Translations under genes and position numbers: made by a program
Part shown: positions 1-8,500 of the stretch, in pieces
Position numbering within the stretch: the stretch's first letter is position 1
Layout of the letters: each line of letters starts with the position of its first letter
The notes under the pieces: generated by a model
The model's input: the letters and a program-made list of their open reading frames with translations, nothing else
Told to the model about the DNA's origin: nothing
Databases searched by the model: none
NCBI GenBank assembly: GCA_045586185.1
Contig: JAZMZV010000178.1
Location: forward strand, 1-13,951
Length of the DNA stretch: 13,951 bases
Reading direction: 5' to 3'
Source: RUG11551 sp045586185
GTDB taxonomy: Bacteria > Planctomycetota > Planctomycetia > Pirellulales > Thermoguttaceae

Positions 1-1118
1 TCATCATTATATTCCCATGGAACAATATAATCCACTTGATAATTGTTTAGAGTAATAAAAGGAATAAACGATCTTGAATATGAATCTGATATTAAAAGAA
101 TTTTATTGTTATTGTGAACCAAATTATTCGTTATTTGAATAACCGGTTTGTTATTATAATAAAATAAAAAAGTATTCTGTATATCGCCAGTTTTTTCTAA
201 ATTGAGCAATGGACATTTAAAAGTAAAATCTGTATGCGCTTTTGGTATAATAAAGGTCGTTTTTTCAGGTTTGTTCAAATATGACGTCCCAACAAGTTTT
301 TCTTGAGATGGAATTGAAAAAGGATTGCTGCAGTTTAATTTTTTCATATCCTTTAGTCCCATTCCATTACAGGAAAAGTATTGCGAACAGGGGGAATTTT
401 GTTTACTAAGAATCTTCGAAATATACCAATATGTCTCGTATGCATACTCTGGCGTCCAATGATGATCTCCAGAATAAAACAGTTGATAATGTTTATCCGG
501 GTCGTTTATATACAATTGGCGCGTATCAATAAATGGGATGTTTTTCTTTTCAAGACTTTGTAAAAAGCGGTCTGCGTTATCATTGGAATAATCTTTAATT
601 CCTCGAGGCAAATTTGTTACTTCCTTATGCACCTTGTAGGGAAACATCACAAAACAAAACGGGATGTTTTTTTCTTGTAATTCACTATATAAGCATTGAG
701 TTTTTTGTACATAAAAATCTATGTCGTCATCTGGAATACGGGGAATTAAAAACGTTAACTGATTATTATTCAGATGCACTAGATAATCAGCTATCAAGCT
801 GTCTTTGCCTAATACTTTTTGACAGATTCCATATAACTCTATATATGGTCTATGTATCTCATCATATTTTTGATTTACGATATCGCTTCCATGAGACGCT
901 CCTCGTAAGACATTATTCATAAAAAAACAATTTGGCTCCTGTTCCTGAAGCTGTTCATATTTCCACAGAGCCGCCCAATAGAATTCTTTAATATTTGTAG
1001 AACAGCCAAACTGCACTATAATAATAATTAGATACAGGCAAAATGCGAAGCCAAGAATTCGGTTTGCATATCTGCGGGCGTTTTCCATCTTTCGTTCTGC
1101 TTTCATATTATCGTTCAT
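1..1118 (-). CDS. DHHW/AlgX-like SGNH O-acetyltransferase-associated protein, partial (C-terminus off left edge)
   Basis: The reverse strand is open from ATG at 1118 to the window edge, giving 372 residues with no stop. Residues 21-38 form one hydrophobic segment (ILGFAFCLYLIIIIVQFG), which suggests a membrane-anchored protein with an extracytoplasmic body. The motif GDHHWTPEYA at 217-226 matches the DHHW/AlgX/AlgJ family signature, and ISDSYSRSF at 343-351 looks like the later nucleophile block. By family knowledge, D218, H220 and S346 would be the catalytic set. Such proteins work with an MBOAT partner to put acetyl groups on exported polysaccharides, and that partner lies 16 bases upstream. 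An in-frame TGA four codons before the chosen ATG limits the start to it or to a TTG two codons earlier. The gene is visibly more AT-rich than its neighbours. The SGNH-type assignment is good; the exact polymer is unknown. Confidence 0.82.
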   Translation of the reverse strand, partial: MNDNMKAERKMENARRYANRILGFAFCLYLIIIIVQFGCSTNIKEFYWAALWKYEQLQEQEPNCFFMNNVLRGASHGSDIVNQKYDEIHRPYIELYGICQKVLGKDSLIADYLVHLNNNQLTFLIPRIPDDDIDFYVQKTQCLYSELQEKNIPFCFVMFPYKVHKEVTNLPRGIKDYSNDNADRFLQSLEKKNIPFIDTRQLYINDPDKHYQLFYSGDHHWTPEYAYETYWYISKILSKQNSPCSQYFSCNGMGLKDMKKLNCSNPFSIPSQEKLVGTSYLNKPEKTTFIIPKAHTDFTFKCPLLNLEKTGDIQNTFLFYYNNKPVIQITNNLVHNNNKILLISDSYSRSFIPFITLNNYQVDYIVPWEYND

Positions 1119-1134
1119 ATCCAATCAGGTTCCG

Positions 1135-2610
1135 CTAGAAATTAAAGTAGATAAACGGATTGTATCCGCCTTTAACGACGTAGGCAACCGCGATAATAAA
1201 AACGAAACAGAATAACAGAACGTAAACCGAGCTGTACAGGAATTGACCAACCGGGGTTTTAATCTGGTCGCCTTTGCTGACAAGCCACGGGGCAATCGGA
1301 AAGCTGAACAGGACGGCAAAGAGATAGAAGTATCGCGTTTCGTGCCAGTGGAAGTACGCCAGGTCGTCGAACAGCGGGGCGCCGCTCATTCCAAACATGG
1401 TTTGAAGATACGAACCGGTCAGCGCCAGACTGTTGGCGGCATTCCCCTGCATGACAGCCTGATTGGCGTCGAATCCCGCTTTGAATAAAACCCAGCCGAC
1501 AACGACAATCAACATGGCGTAAACGTATTTCAGCGGGACGAACCACGGGGACGTCAGCCGTTTCTCGAAACCGACGCTTTTCTCGAAAACCAGAAAGACG
1601 AAAAACAGCAGTCCCCACAGAACAAACGCCCAGTCCGCGCCGTGCCACAGACCTGTCAGCGCCCAAACGACAAACAGGTTGAATATCAATCGCGGTTTGG
1701 ACACCCGGTTTCCGCCCAGCGGGATGTAAACGTAATCGCGGAAGAAGCTACTCAACGACATGTGCCATCGACGCCAAAATTCTGTAATGGACGTCGAAAC
1801 GTATGGGTAATTGAAGTTCTCCAGAAAATGGAATCCAAACATGCGCCCCAAGCCAATCGCCATGTCGGAATAGCCGGAGAAGTCGTAATAAATCTGGAAC
1901 GTGTACGCCAGCGCGCCCAGCCACGCCATTGTAACAGACAGCTCGCCAGCGGGAAGTTTGAACGCTGCGTCGGCGACAATGCCCATCGAGTTGGCGATCA
2001 ACATCTTTTTGGCTAAGCCAACGACGAATCGGCAAACGCCGTCAGAGAAATCGTCAAACGTAGACTTGCGATTGTGAATCTGGTCGGCAATGGTTTCGTA
2101 ACGAACAATCGGGCCGGCAATCAGCTGCGGGAAAAACGCAATGTACAGTCCCACATTGAGCGGGTTCTTCTGCGCCTGACCTTTGCCGCGATAGATGTCA
2201 ATAACATAAGAAATCGCCTGAAACGTAAAGAACGAAATCCCAATCGGCAGCAGGATTTTGGGAATCGGAATGTAGCTGCCCGTAAAGTAATTGATGTTTC
2301 CCAGAATAAACATCCAGTACTTGAAATAGGCGAGAATGCCCAGGTTGACGCCCAGCATCGCGACAATAATCGCAATCGCGGCGCGTTTGTTCTCCCGGAA
2401 TTTGTCGATCAGCAGTCCAAACGCCCAGTTGCATACAATCGACGCCATCATGACAAACACGAACCACGGCTCGCCGTAGGCGTAAAACGCCAGGCTCATT
2501 ATCAGCAAAAACAGGTTCTGCAGCATTCTTGATTTAAACAGAATGCAATAGTACACAAACAGAACAAACGGCAGGAACAGAAACAGGAATATTTCGCTGG
2601 AAAAAATCAT
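1135..2610 (-). CDS. MBOAT family O-acyltransferase (AlgI/DltB-like)
   Basis: This 491-residue protein has many membrane segments, for example around 7-25, 30-45, 80-105, 155-168, 310-340, 358-376 and 460-478. The family signatures are clear: YYDFSGYSDMAIGLGRMFGF at 241-260, FWRRWHMSL at 278-286 with H283, FRDYVYIPLGGNR at 290-302, and LTGLWHGADW at 318-327 with the invariant active-site H323. Length matches AlgI. Members pass an acyl group, usually acetyl, from the cytoplasmic side to a partner that modifies a surface polysaccharide such as alginate, cellulose or teichoic acid. The partner is most likely the SGNH gene 16 bases downstream, in the same transcription unit. There is no clear ribosome binding site before ATG at 2610, but a strong extended -10 lies about 80 bases upstream. 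Which polymer is acylated cannot be told from the sequence. Confidence 0.95.
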   Translation of the reverse strand: MIFSSEIFLFLFLPFVLFVYYCILFKSRMLQNLFLLIMSLAFYAYGEPWFVFVMMASIVCNWAFGLLIDKFRENKRAAIAIIVAMLGVNLGILAYFKYWMFILGNINYFTGSYIPIPKILLPIGISFFTFQAISYVIDIYRGKGQAQKNPLNVGLYIAFFPQLIAGPIVRYETIADQIHNRKSTFDDFSDGVCRFVVGLAKKMLIANSMGIVADAAFKLPAGELSVTMAWLGALAYTFQIYYDFSGYSDMAIGLGRMFGFHFLENFNYPYVSTSITEFWRRWHMSLSSFFRDYVYIPLGGNRVSKPRLIFNLFVVWALTGLWHGADWAFVLWGLLFFVFLVFEKSVGFEKRLTSPWFVPLKYVYAMLIVVVGWVLFKAGFDANQAVMQGNAANSLALTGSYLQTMFGMSGAPLFDDLAYFHWHETRYFYLFAVLFSFPIAPWLVSKGDQIKTPVGQFLYSSVYVLLFCFVFIIAVAYVVKGGYNPFIYFNF

Positions 2611-2690
2611 TGGGGTTGATTATTGAGCGTCGGTAGTTGCAAGACGGCGAGAAATCGGTTATGCCGTCATGATTTATAATAATTTTCTAT

Positions 2691-2699
2691 ATTATAGCA
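2691..2699 (-). promoter_or_regulatory. Extended -10 promoter for the MBOAT/SGNH pair
   Basis: On the reverse strand the bases read TGCTATAAT, a perfect extended -10 (TG-N-TATAAT). No good -35 lies at 17 bases, though TTGTCA occurs 8 bases upstream of the -10; an extended -10 can work without a -35. Transcription would start near 2684, leaving a leader of about 75 bases before ATG at 2610. The setting in AT-rich DNA between two co-directional genes supports a separate promoter for the acyltransferase pair. Confidence 0.55.
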
Positions 2700-2798
2700 T
2701 ACTTTGACAAAAAAGCTATATCCAGCGATAATTTTTGAGTAGTTGAATGCGCTATCAGCGAAGCTGTGATAACTCAACCATGTGCAACAGTTGTTTTT

Positions 2799-2820
2799 CC
2801 AGGGGCTTACGCACCCCGGC
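2799..2820. repeat. GC-rich interrupted palindrome
   Basis: An imperfect inverted repeat, CCAGGGGCTTACGCACCCCGG, lies just downstream of the dehydrogenase stop. Its arms (CCaGGGGC and GCaCCCCGG) surround a TTAC loop. No T-run follows it on the minus strand, the direction of the dehydrogenase gene, so it is not a classical intrinsic terminator. It resembles short 'gggggcgtaagccccc' palindromes that I recall being dispersed in planctomycete genomes. That link is from memory and unverified. Confidence 0.4.
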
Positions 2821-2831
2821 TCGCCAATATT

Positions 2832-3704
2832 TTACTCTAACTTACATATCGCCTGGGTTCCGTTTTTGCCCAAGCCCTGTTCCTGCGCCTTGTGGTACTC
2901 TTGGTTTGCCAGAGCGACGGTTGACAGGTCGATGTTCATTCTCGCCGCTTCCTGTAACGCCAAGCCCAAATCTTTGACGAAATGGTCAATATAGAATCCG
3001 GGAGCGAAATCGCCTTTGAGGACTCGCGGACCGTAGTTCGACAAGCTCCACGACCCCGCCGCGCCAGACTCGACCGACTGCATGACGGCAGTCATATCCA
3101 AGCCCGCATGGCGAGCGTACCGGAACGCCTCCGCCAGCCCCAGCATCGTGCCGGCGATGAGAATCTGGTTGACCATTTTAGCGTGTTGCCCCATTCCCGC
3201 CGCGCCGTGACGGACGATGTTCGTTCCCATCAAACTCAGCAGCGGCTTGACAAATTCAAACGCCTGCTCGTTTCCGCCGACCATAATCGAGAGTTTGGCG
3301 TTTCTCGCTCCAACGTCTCCGCCGGAAACCGGAGCGTCAAGAACAGCTACGCCGCGATCCCGCCCGAAGTCCGCCATTTCCGCCGCCAGACGGGGAGAAC
3401 TGGTCGTCATATCGACCACGATTTTCGCGCCGTCGACGTCCATGTTGGCAATCGCGCCGGAGTCGCCCATGAGAACTTCTTCAACGTCTTGGGGAAATCC
3501 GACAATTGAGAAGACAACGTCGCTTGCTTGTGCAACCAGAGCAGGGGAGTCCGCCCAAATCGCGCCCTGTTCCAAAAGGGAATCCGCCTTGCTTTTCGTC
3601 CGATTATAGACTGTACACTCGTATCCCGCCTTGAGCAGATGAGAACACATAGACCGACCCATAACGCCGGTTCCAATCCAGCCGATTCGAAGTTTGGTTG
3701 CCAT
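2832..3704 (-). CDS. NAD(P)-dependent beta-hydroxyacid dehydrogenase (3-hydroxyisobutyrate dehydrogenase / tartronate semialdehyde reductase family)
   Basis: This complete 290-residue cytosolic enzyme is of normal length for the family. The N-terminal Rossmann domain shows GWIGTGVMGRSM, with the dinucleotide-binding glycines G11, G13 and G16. DAPVSGGDVGA at 123-133 is the substrate-binding loop. GMGQHAKMVNQ at 170-180 carries the catalytic lysine K176 and the conserved N179. VKDLGLALQEA at 243-253 supplies the second substrate-binding lysine, K244. Members oxidise or reduce 3-hydroxy acids such as 3-hydroxyisobutyrate, tartronate semialdehyde, succinic semialdehyde or glyoxylate. The sequence alone does not pick the substrate, and no pathway neighbour helps. 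The start ATG at 3704 fits the usual short N-terminus before the Rossmann strand. It has no Shine-Dalgarno sequence and directly abuts the GGGAATA repeat array. Family assignment is very secure. Confidence 0.93.
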   Translation of the reverse strand: MATKLRIGWIGTGVMGRSMCSHLLKAGYECTVYNRTKSKADSLLEQGAIWADSPALVAQASDVVFSIVGFPQDVEEVLMGDSGAIANMDVDGAKIVVDMTTSSPRLAAEMADFGRDRGVAVLDAPVSGGDVGARNAKLSIMVGGNEQAFEFVKPLLSLMGTNIVRHGAAGMGQHAKMVNQILIAGTMLGLAEAFRYARHAGLDMTAVMQSVESGAAGSWSLSNYGPRVLKGDFAPGFYIDHFVKDLGLALQEAARMNIDLSTVALANQEYHKAQEQGLGKNGTQAICKLE

Positions 3705-3714
3705 AGACTAAAGA

Positions 3715-3826
3715 GGGAATAGGGAGAAGGGAATAGGGAATAGGGAATAGGGAATAGTGGTAAGTGGTAAGTAGTTAATGGTAAGGAAACATGTTCATTA
3801 CTTACCACTTACCACTAACCACTAAA
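3715..3826. repeat. Compound heptamer array (GGGAATA then GTGGTAA) with a long inverted repeat
   Basis: Six heptamers follow from 3715: GGGAATA, GGGAGAA, then four more GGGAATA to 3756. The array then switches to GTGGTAA units at 3757-3770, decaying afterwards, and these return inverted at 3796-3826 (TTACCAC type). The left arm 3757-3780 pairs with 3796-3815 across a 15-base loop, with one four-base bulge in the left arm, giving about 20 paired bases. The array fills the 147-base gap between the TPR gene stop and the dehydrogenase start. In a transcript of either strand it could fold into a long hairpin. It resembles the short tandem heptamer repeats known from cyanobacterial intergenic DNA. 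Confidence 0.85.
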
Positions 3827-3851
3827 TACTTGCCACTTGTCGCCTTGCGCC

Positions 3852-5192
3852 CTACGGGTGCGGATATCCGACGGTCGTCGTTACCGGCTCGGAAGGCTGA
3901 GCGGCATTGGCTCGGGCGGCAGTCATTCGCTCAACGCCCATCAGCGCGTACGCTTCCAGCTTTCGGAAATGCTCTTCGTTAGGAGCTTCGGAAATCGCCT
4001 GGCGCGACAGCTGAAGCGCTTCTTCGTATCGAGACTGCTTGCAAAGCTGTTCAATCCACTGATGGTAAATGTGAACGTGATTGTTCTTGAAAATCGGATA
4101 GTTCGGGTCAATTCTCATGCCCTGACGAAGAATTCTCATCGCGTAATCGTAATGAGCGTCTTTGGATTCGTTGATCGCCCAGTTGTTGAGCGTCGCCAGG
4201 AAATTGCCTTTGGCGGTAGCCGACTTGGAATCCAAAATCAGAGCCTTGGCGTTACAGTGCATCGCGCCGGCGTAGTTTTCCTTGTTGAGCTGTTCAACCC
4301 CGCGGTTGTAATACAGCTTCGCGACGAGTTCGACGTCGTTGATTGGACGGCGAACCACCGGAGCGTCGACCACCTGAGACGCAGCGCCGGCTTCCAGCAT
4401 CCGGGCGATAACCTGTTCCTGCTTGCCGGGATAATCCTGAAGCTGGAACCAGATGGCGCACGTCGTTTCGACGTCGTAATACGTTCCGTCTGACAGGTAA
4501 ACGCGGCTCATAGCGTGTCCCGGCAATTCCAGCGCAACGGCGTTAACGCCAAAGTGACGCGCCATGCTGTTAAACAGCGTCGCACCGGTTACGCAATTGT
4601 AAATCCCGGAATCGAAAATCGCCCCGATATTTGAGCTTTCCAGCAAATACTCCCTAAACATCTCGCGATGAAGATATTCCAGAATAACGCGCGCTTTTTG
4701 CAATTCAGACGCGTTTTGAGGAATAAGCTGCGACAGCTGATAAATGCAATTATTATACTGGCGTTTATACTCATTCAGCCTGGCAGAGTCTGTATTTCCC
4801 GCAGCAATCAAAGCGGCTTCAAAAAGAGTATACCGGTCAAAGCGGCTGTCTTTGGCGTCCTGAATCATATCCGATTCTGTCGCGCTGACTTCCCCCTGGA
4901 ACCGTTCAAACGGACTGGCGGCCACAGGCTGTTGCGCTTGAGCGCCAAGATTTAAACTGGAGCCGGTATTCGAATAGTTGTCATAATTCGAATTGAACGT
5001 TGGACGCATAACCGTCTGTCTGCGGACAGGCGATCGCGAATAACGTTCCTGAATTTGACCATAAGACGTTGTACAACAGATAATAACAGCAAACATCGCA
5101 ACGACGGCAGACCGGATAACGCCGGGAGCCTGCGCCAACGATCGGCTTGACCGTTTTATCGTCTCAACGTTTGTTTGATAATTGTATTGCAT
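3852..5192 (-). CDS. Secreted transglutaminase-like protein with C-terminal TPR repeats
   Basis: This 446-residue protein starts with a basic stretch (K13, R14, R17, R27) followed by a hydrophobic core at about 28-40, so a long signal peptide or an N-terminal anchor is likely. Residues 50-95 are low-complexity, rich in N, S and Q. A transglutaminase-like core follows at about 165-250. C200 (in IYNCVTGATLFNSMARHFG), H226 (in LPGHAMSRVYL) and D240 (in TYYDVETT) are spaced as a Cys-His-Asp triad. TPR-like helices follow at about 292-325, 337-366 and 372-404 (AKLYYNRGVEQLNKENYAGA, AMRILRQGMRIDPNYP, EEALQLSRQAISEAPNEEHF). The fold suggests a cysteine peptidase or transamidase, or an inactive scaffold, acting outside the cytoplasm. 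No specific function is known to me. No Shine-Dalgarno sequence is obvious; the start at 5192 is chosen because it precedes the basic signal-like region. Confidence 0.75.
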   Translation of the reverse strand: MQYNYQTNVETIKRSSRSLAQAPGVIRSAVVAMFAVIICCTTSYGQIQERYSRSPVRRQTVMRPTFNSNYDNYSNTGSSLNLGAQAQQPVAASPFERFQGEVSATESDMIQDAKDSRFDRYTLFEAALIAAGNTDSARLNEYKRQYNNCIYQLSQLIPQNASELQKARVILEYLHREMFREYLLESSNIGAIFDSGIYNCVTGATLFNSMARHFGVNAVALELPGHAMSRVYLSDGTYYDVETTCAIWFQLQDYPGKQEQVIARMLEAGAASQVVDAPVVRRPINDVELVAKLYYNRGVEQLNKENYAGAMHCNAKALILDSKSATAKGNFLATLNNWAINESKDAHYDYAMRILRQGMRIDPNYPIFKNNHVHIYHQWIEQLCKQSRYEEALQLSRQAISEAPNEEHFRKLEAYALMGVERMTAARANAAQPSEPVTTTVGYPHP

Positions 5193-5500
5193 GAAAATTC
5201 ATCTAAATAATTTAAAGTGAATTTACATGCATCCTTGCAGACTAATCGGCGCCATATCTCGACGCCGAGACCTAAAATCCTTTTACAAAAAGTATAACTC
5301 AAGATTTAAAAAACGCCGGCTTGTTCTCGTCGAAAAATCAGTTTTTTTCGAACGCCGTTCAACGCCTGTACCGATTTGACCTTTTGGTCCGGCTCTAAAA
5401 AAAATATTAAAGTTTAAAAGATAACAGATATTCCAATAGCAGCGATTGCACAAAATGCACAAACCGCTGCATTACGCGTCTGACAGCGCCGTTTCTTTCC
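5193..5500. other. Intergenic region, 308 bases, no gene seen
   Basis: It lies between two minus-strand genes. Nearest the TPR gene it is AT-rich, with TATACT on the reverse strand (about 5291-5296) as a weak -10 candidate lacking a -35. A small stem, CGAAAAA with TTTTTCG at 5331-5350, is mostly A/T. A better hairpin sits at 5439-5470. No convincing reading frame was found on either strand; the short plus frame that begins at 5446 runs into the helicase gene in antisense and shows no protein-like features. Confidence 0.5.
5439..5470 (-). terminator. Hairpin downstream of the helicase-nuclease gene
   Basis: GCAGCG at 5439-5444 pairs with CGCTGC at 5465-5470, and an inner TGCA/TGCA pair can extend the stem. 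It begins about 30 bases after the helicase stop codon on the minus strand, where a terminator would be expected. The following transcript is AT-rich but has no immediate T-run, so intrinsic termination is uncertain. It could instead protect the 3' end. Confidence 0.35.
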
Positions 5501-8500
5501 TTAGAAATCGCCTTCCAGAATCAACAGCGTCGTTTCCACAACCTTGTCGACTTCGTTCTCGGGAATGCAATACATCTTCGAAACAATCTGACGATACGCG
5601 TCCATCTGTCCAGCATATCGATTTAGAATTTCGTCTGTATCGTTTCCTTTCCGAACGGTTTTATAGTCAAGGATAATCGCCTTGTCAACCTTTCCTCCGG
5701 TGCGATGCAACGCCAGACGGTCAATAACGCCGTTGACCAGACGCTCGGCATTACCCTCTTTGAGAATCCCGGCAACGTTCTTTTCACGATACACTTCCCA
5801 GGATTCGTCCGGACGCGTCAGAGCTGAAATGACAGCCGGCTGGTTAATCAGAGACTTAAACGACGGCAGCAAACTCATGAACGATTTCTGCTGCACCCCG
5901 ATTCCGATCCCCAGGTCAATTAGCCGCTGATCGTCTGCTTTGTACTCGTCGATCCATTCTATATCCGCCAACCAGCAATGGAGCAGAGTCCCTCGCAAAC
6001 TTTGAGGCAAAGACGTCCCGGAATCCACCGAAGAGTCTACCTCGGCTGTAACAGTTTTGATAAACGACTTCGGATCGTCGTCTGTCGTCCAGGCGGTAGC
6101 AGGCAAGGGAACGCAAACCGATCGGCTGCCAAAACCAAATTTGAAATCGGGTGTTACATTTACGATTTTGTCAGAAGACTCCGATTCGTCTTTCTGACCG
6201 TAATTCTCCGTCATGAGCAGCTTTTGAATCCATTCAGAATTGCCTTCCGAATAATACGTTTTCCCGGGCTGTTTATTCTTTCTGTTTATGCCGTTTTCTC
6301 TTGCCAGCGTACCCAGCAGAACGTCTTCGTAAGTATGATGGTCGCCGGTTTTATAGGGCGGCAGAATCATGTACAAAGCCCGTTTTGGACGAGTCATGGC
6401 AACGTAAAGATTGCACAAAGATTCCTGCATCTGCCTTTTCTCGTCATAAGTAAACAGCTCTTTGAGCTCTTCGTCTGGCAGCAAATAACGATGCTTGCTT
6501 TCGAATGAGGGAATAATTTTGTCTGGCGGTTCAATTTCATACGGTTGGGGACGTCCATAGACAACCAGGTTGGGTTTATTGGTGGTCAGCGGCGAGTCCA
6601 GCTTCGGCAAAATGACGATGTCAAATTCCAGCCCCTTTGCCTGATGATACGTCATAACCCGAATCCGGGTTTTAAAAACGTTCTTCAGAGACGTGTCGGT
6701 TATATAGTCGATAAACTCGTCCGTTCTCGTCGAGCCGTGAGAATCGTATTGATTCGCCATCTCTTCGAGCATTTCCAACCGCCGGCGGCTTCGCTCGTCC
6801 GCAGTCGGTTTAAGCAAATTCACCCATCGCTGAACCGTCAAGCCGTAACCGTTATACAACAACTCGTATCGAAGCTGATTGAGAATCTTGCAGTCGTCCC
6901 AACCGACCGTCAGCCGCTGCGTTACATCCAGGACGGATTCTCTGTCGTTCAAATCAAGGGCTTTCGCCAGACGGTCCAGTTCCTGAGACAGCGGAGAGTT
7001 GCAGACCTGATAGAATGAATACAGGTCGTCTGGATGGTCTATCCATTTCATTAACGCCAAAACCAGACGCACTTCGTACGAGTCCAACAAAGGAGAATTG
7101 CCTTCCAACGAACATTCCAGCCCTTCATTTTTAATACAGTCCGCTATCTTTGCGCCGGAATCGTTTGATCGAACCAAAACGCCAATGGAAAGATCGTGTT
7201 TTTGCGATACTTCGTCCAATTCTGTTTTAATCATTTTAGCGGCGTATTCATAAGTCGCCATGCGCCAGTCCTCAGGGCCCGATGCGTCGTCTTCTGACGC
7301 TTCATACGGAGCTGTACGCAATTCAACATAGGAGTCCATATCGGAATGATAGCTGTCATGCTCCGGAAAGTTCTCGCTCCACTCGATAGCGACGTTTCGA
7401 AGCGTCTGCAGCGAGCCCTCGCTTTTATCAAGAAGATCATTTTTGCCCAGCTGTTCCTTAAACACTTTGTTGACCGCAGCCATAATCGCCGGACCGCTTC
7501 GGCGCGACTGTTTCATGTCCACCTCGTTAATAACGGTCTTTTTGGGCGCTCCCTCCAGAAGTATTTTCCTCAGTTCCTTCAGCAGCCGCGATTCCCCGCC
7601 TCGCCAGTTATAAATAGCCTGTTTGACGTCTCCAACGCAGAAGAAAGATTTGTTGTTGTCTTTTGTCGTTTTTTTGGCAAGAGGCTCCAAAACGCGCCAT
7701 TGATCCAAACTCGTATCCTGGAATTCGTCTAACATTAAATGCTGAACGGAGCTGTCCATGCGGAACGCGTCAGAGTCGTTATCAGCAGCGCCCTGACGCG
7801 TCAAAAACCAGGGGATGTCCGCGAACACCAGCTCTCCCTTGTCCTTTTTGTCCTGAATATACAGGGCGTCAAAGAGCGTCAATAACTTCTTTTGATAAAA
7901 ATCAGACTGCATTCGTTTCATCTTGAACAGGAACGCCCGGGAGTATGTCGCTATATCAATCAAGCAACTGACGATGTCAGGATCGGTAATCGTGTTTCTG
8001 TTATAGGAAACGCCCTGTTCGGGAGCGGTGCGAACCGCCCATGCGTTCACCAGAAGCGCTTTTCCTAAAAATTCCGGAATGACTTTATACGGGTTCTCGG
8101 TGCGGATTCGGCTCAGATCGGCAATAATTCCCGCCTTTCCCTTCGGTGTGTACGGAGTATCTCTGCAAGAAAAAAAGTCAATCGTTGTTTCAATCAGCTG
8201 GTTAAAAGAATCGGAATTATATTTGAATCTCGGGATTTTTAACGTTTCCCAGACCTCCGTCGGAGCTTCTCTCCAGAGGGAATACAGATTGTCAATGGCG
8301 TCTGACATCTGGTCGTATACAGAACGACTCAGATCGCTGATTTTGAGATACTGTGCAAAGCTCTCGACAAAGTCTTCGTCCTGAAACATTTTTGACAGAA
8401 CCATCTGACGACGTCTTTTATCAAAAGATTCTTCAATAATCGTCCAGTCCATCGGCAGCCCCAGTTCGAGCGAAAAGCACTTTAACCGCTGATTAAAATA

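Noticed and set aside
381..922. Two plus-strand open frames of 60 and 102 residues
   Set aside because: Both lie antisense to the partial SGNH gene, which has family motifs and an open frame to the edge. The plus frames show no motif and no ribosome binding site.
2799..2820. Intrinsic terminator for the dehydrogenase gene
   Set aside because: The palindrome is real, but on the gene's strand it is followed by TGGAAAAACAACTG and not by a T-run.
3715..3826. CRISPR array
   Set aside because: The units are seven bases with no spacers between them, so this is a simple tandem repeat.
5331..5350. Terminator formed by CGAAAAA/TTTTTCG
   Set aside because: The stem is nearly all A/T with weak pairing and lies about 150 bases past the helicase stop; chance is more likely.
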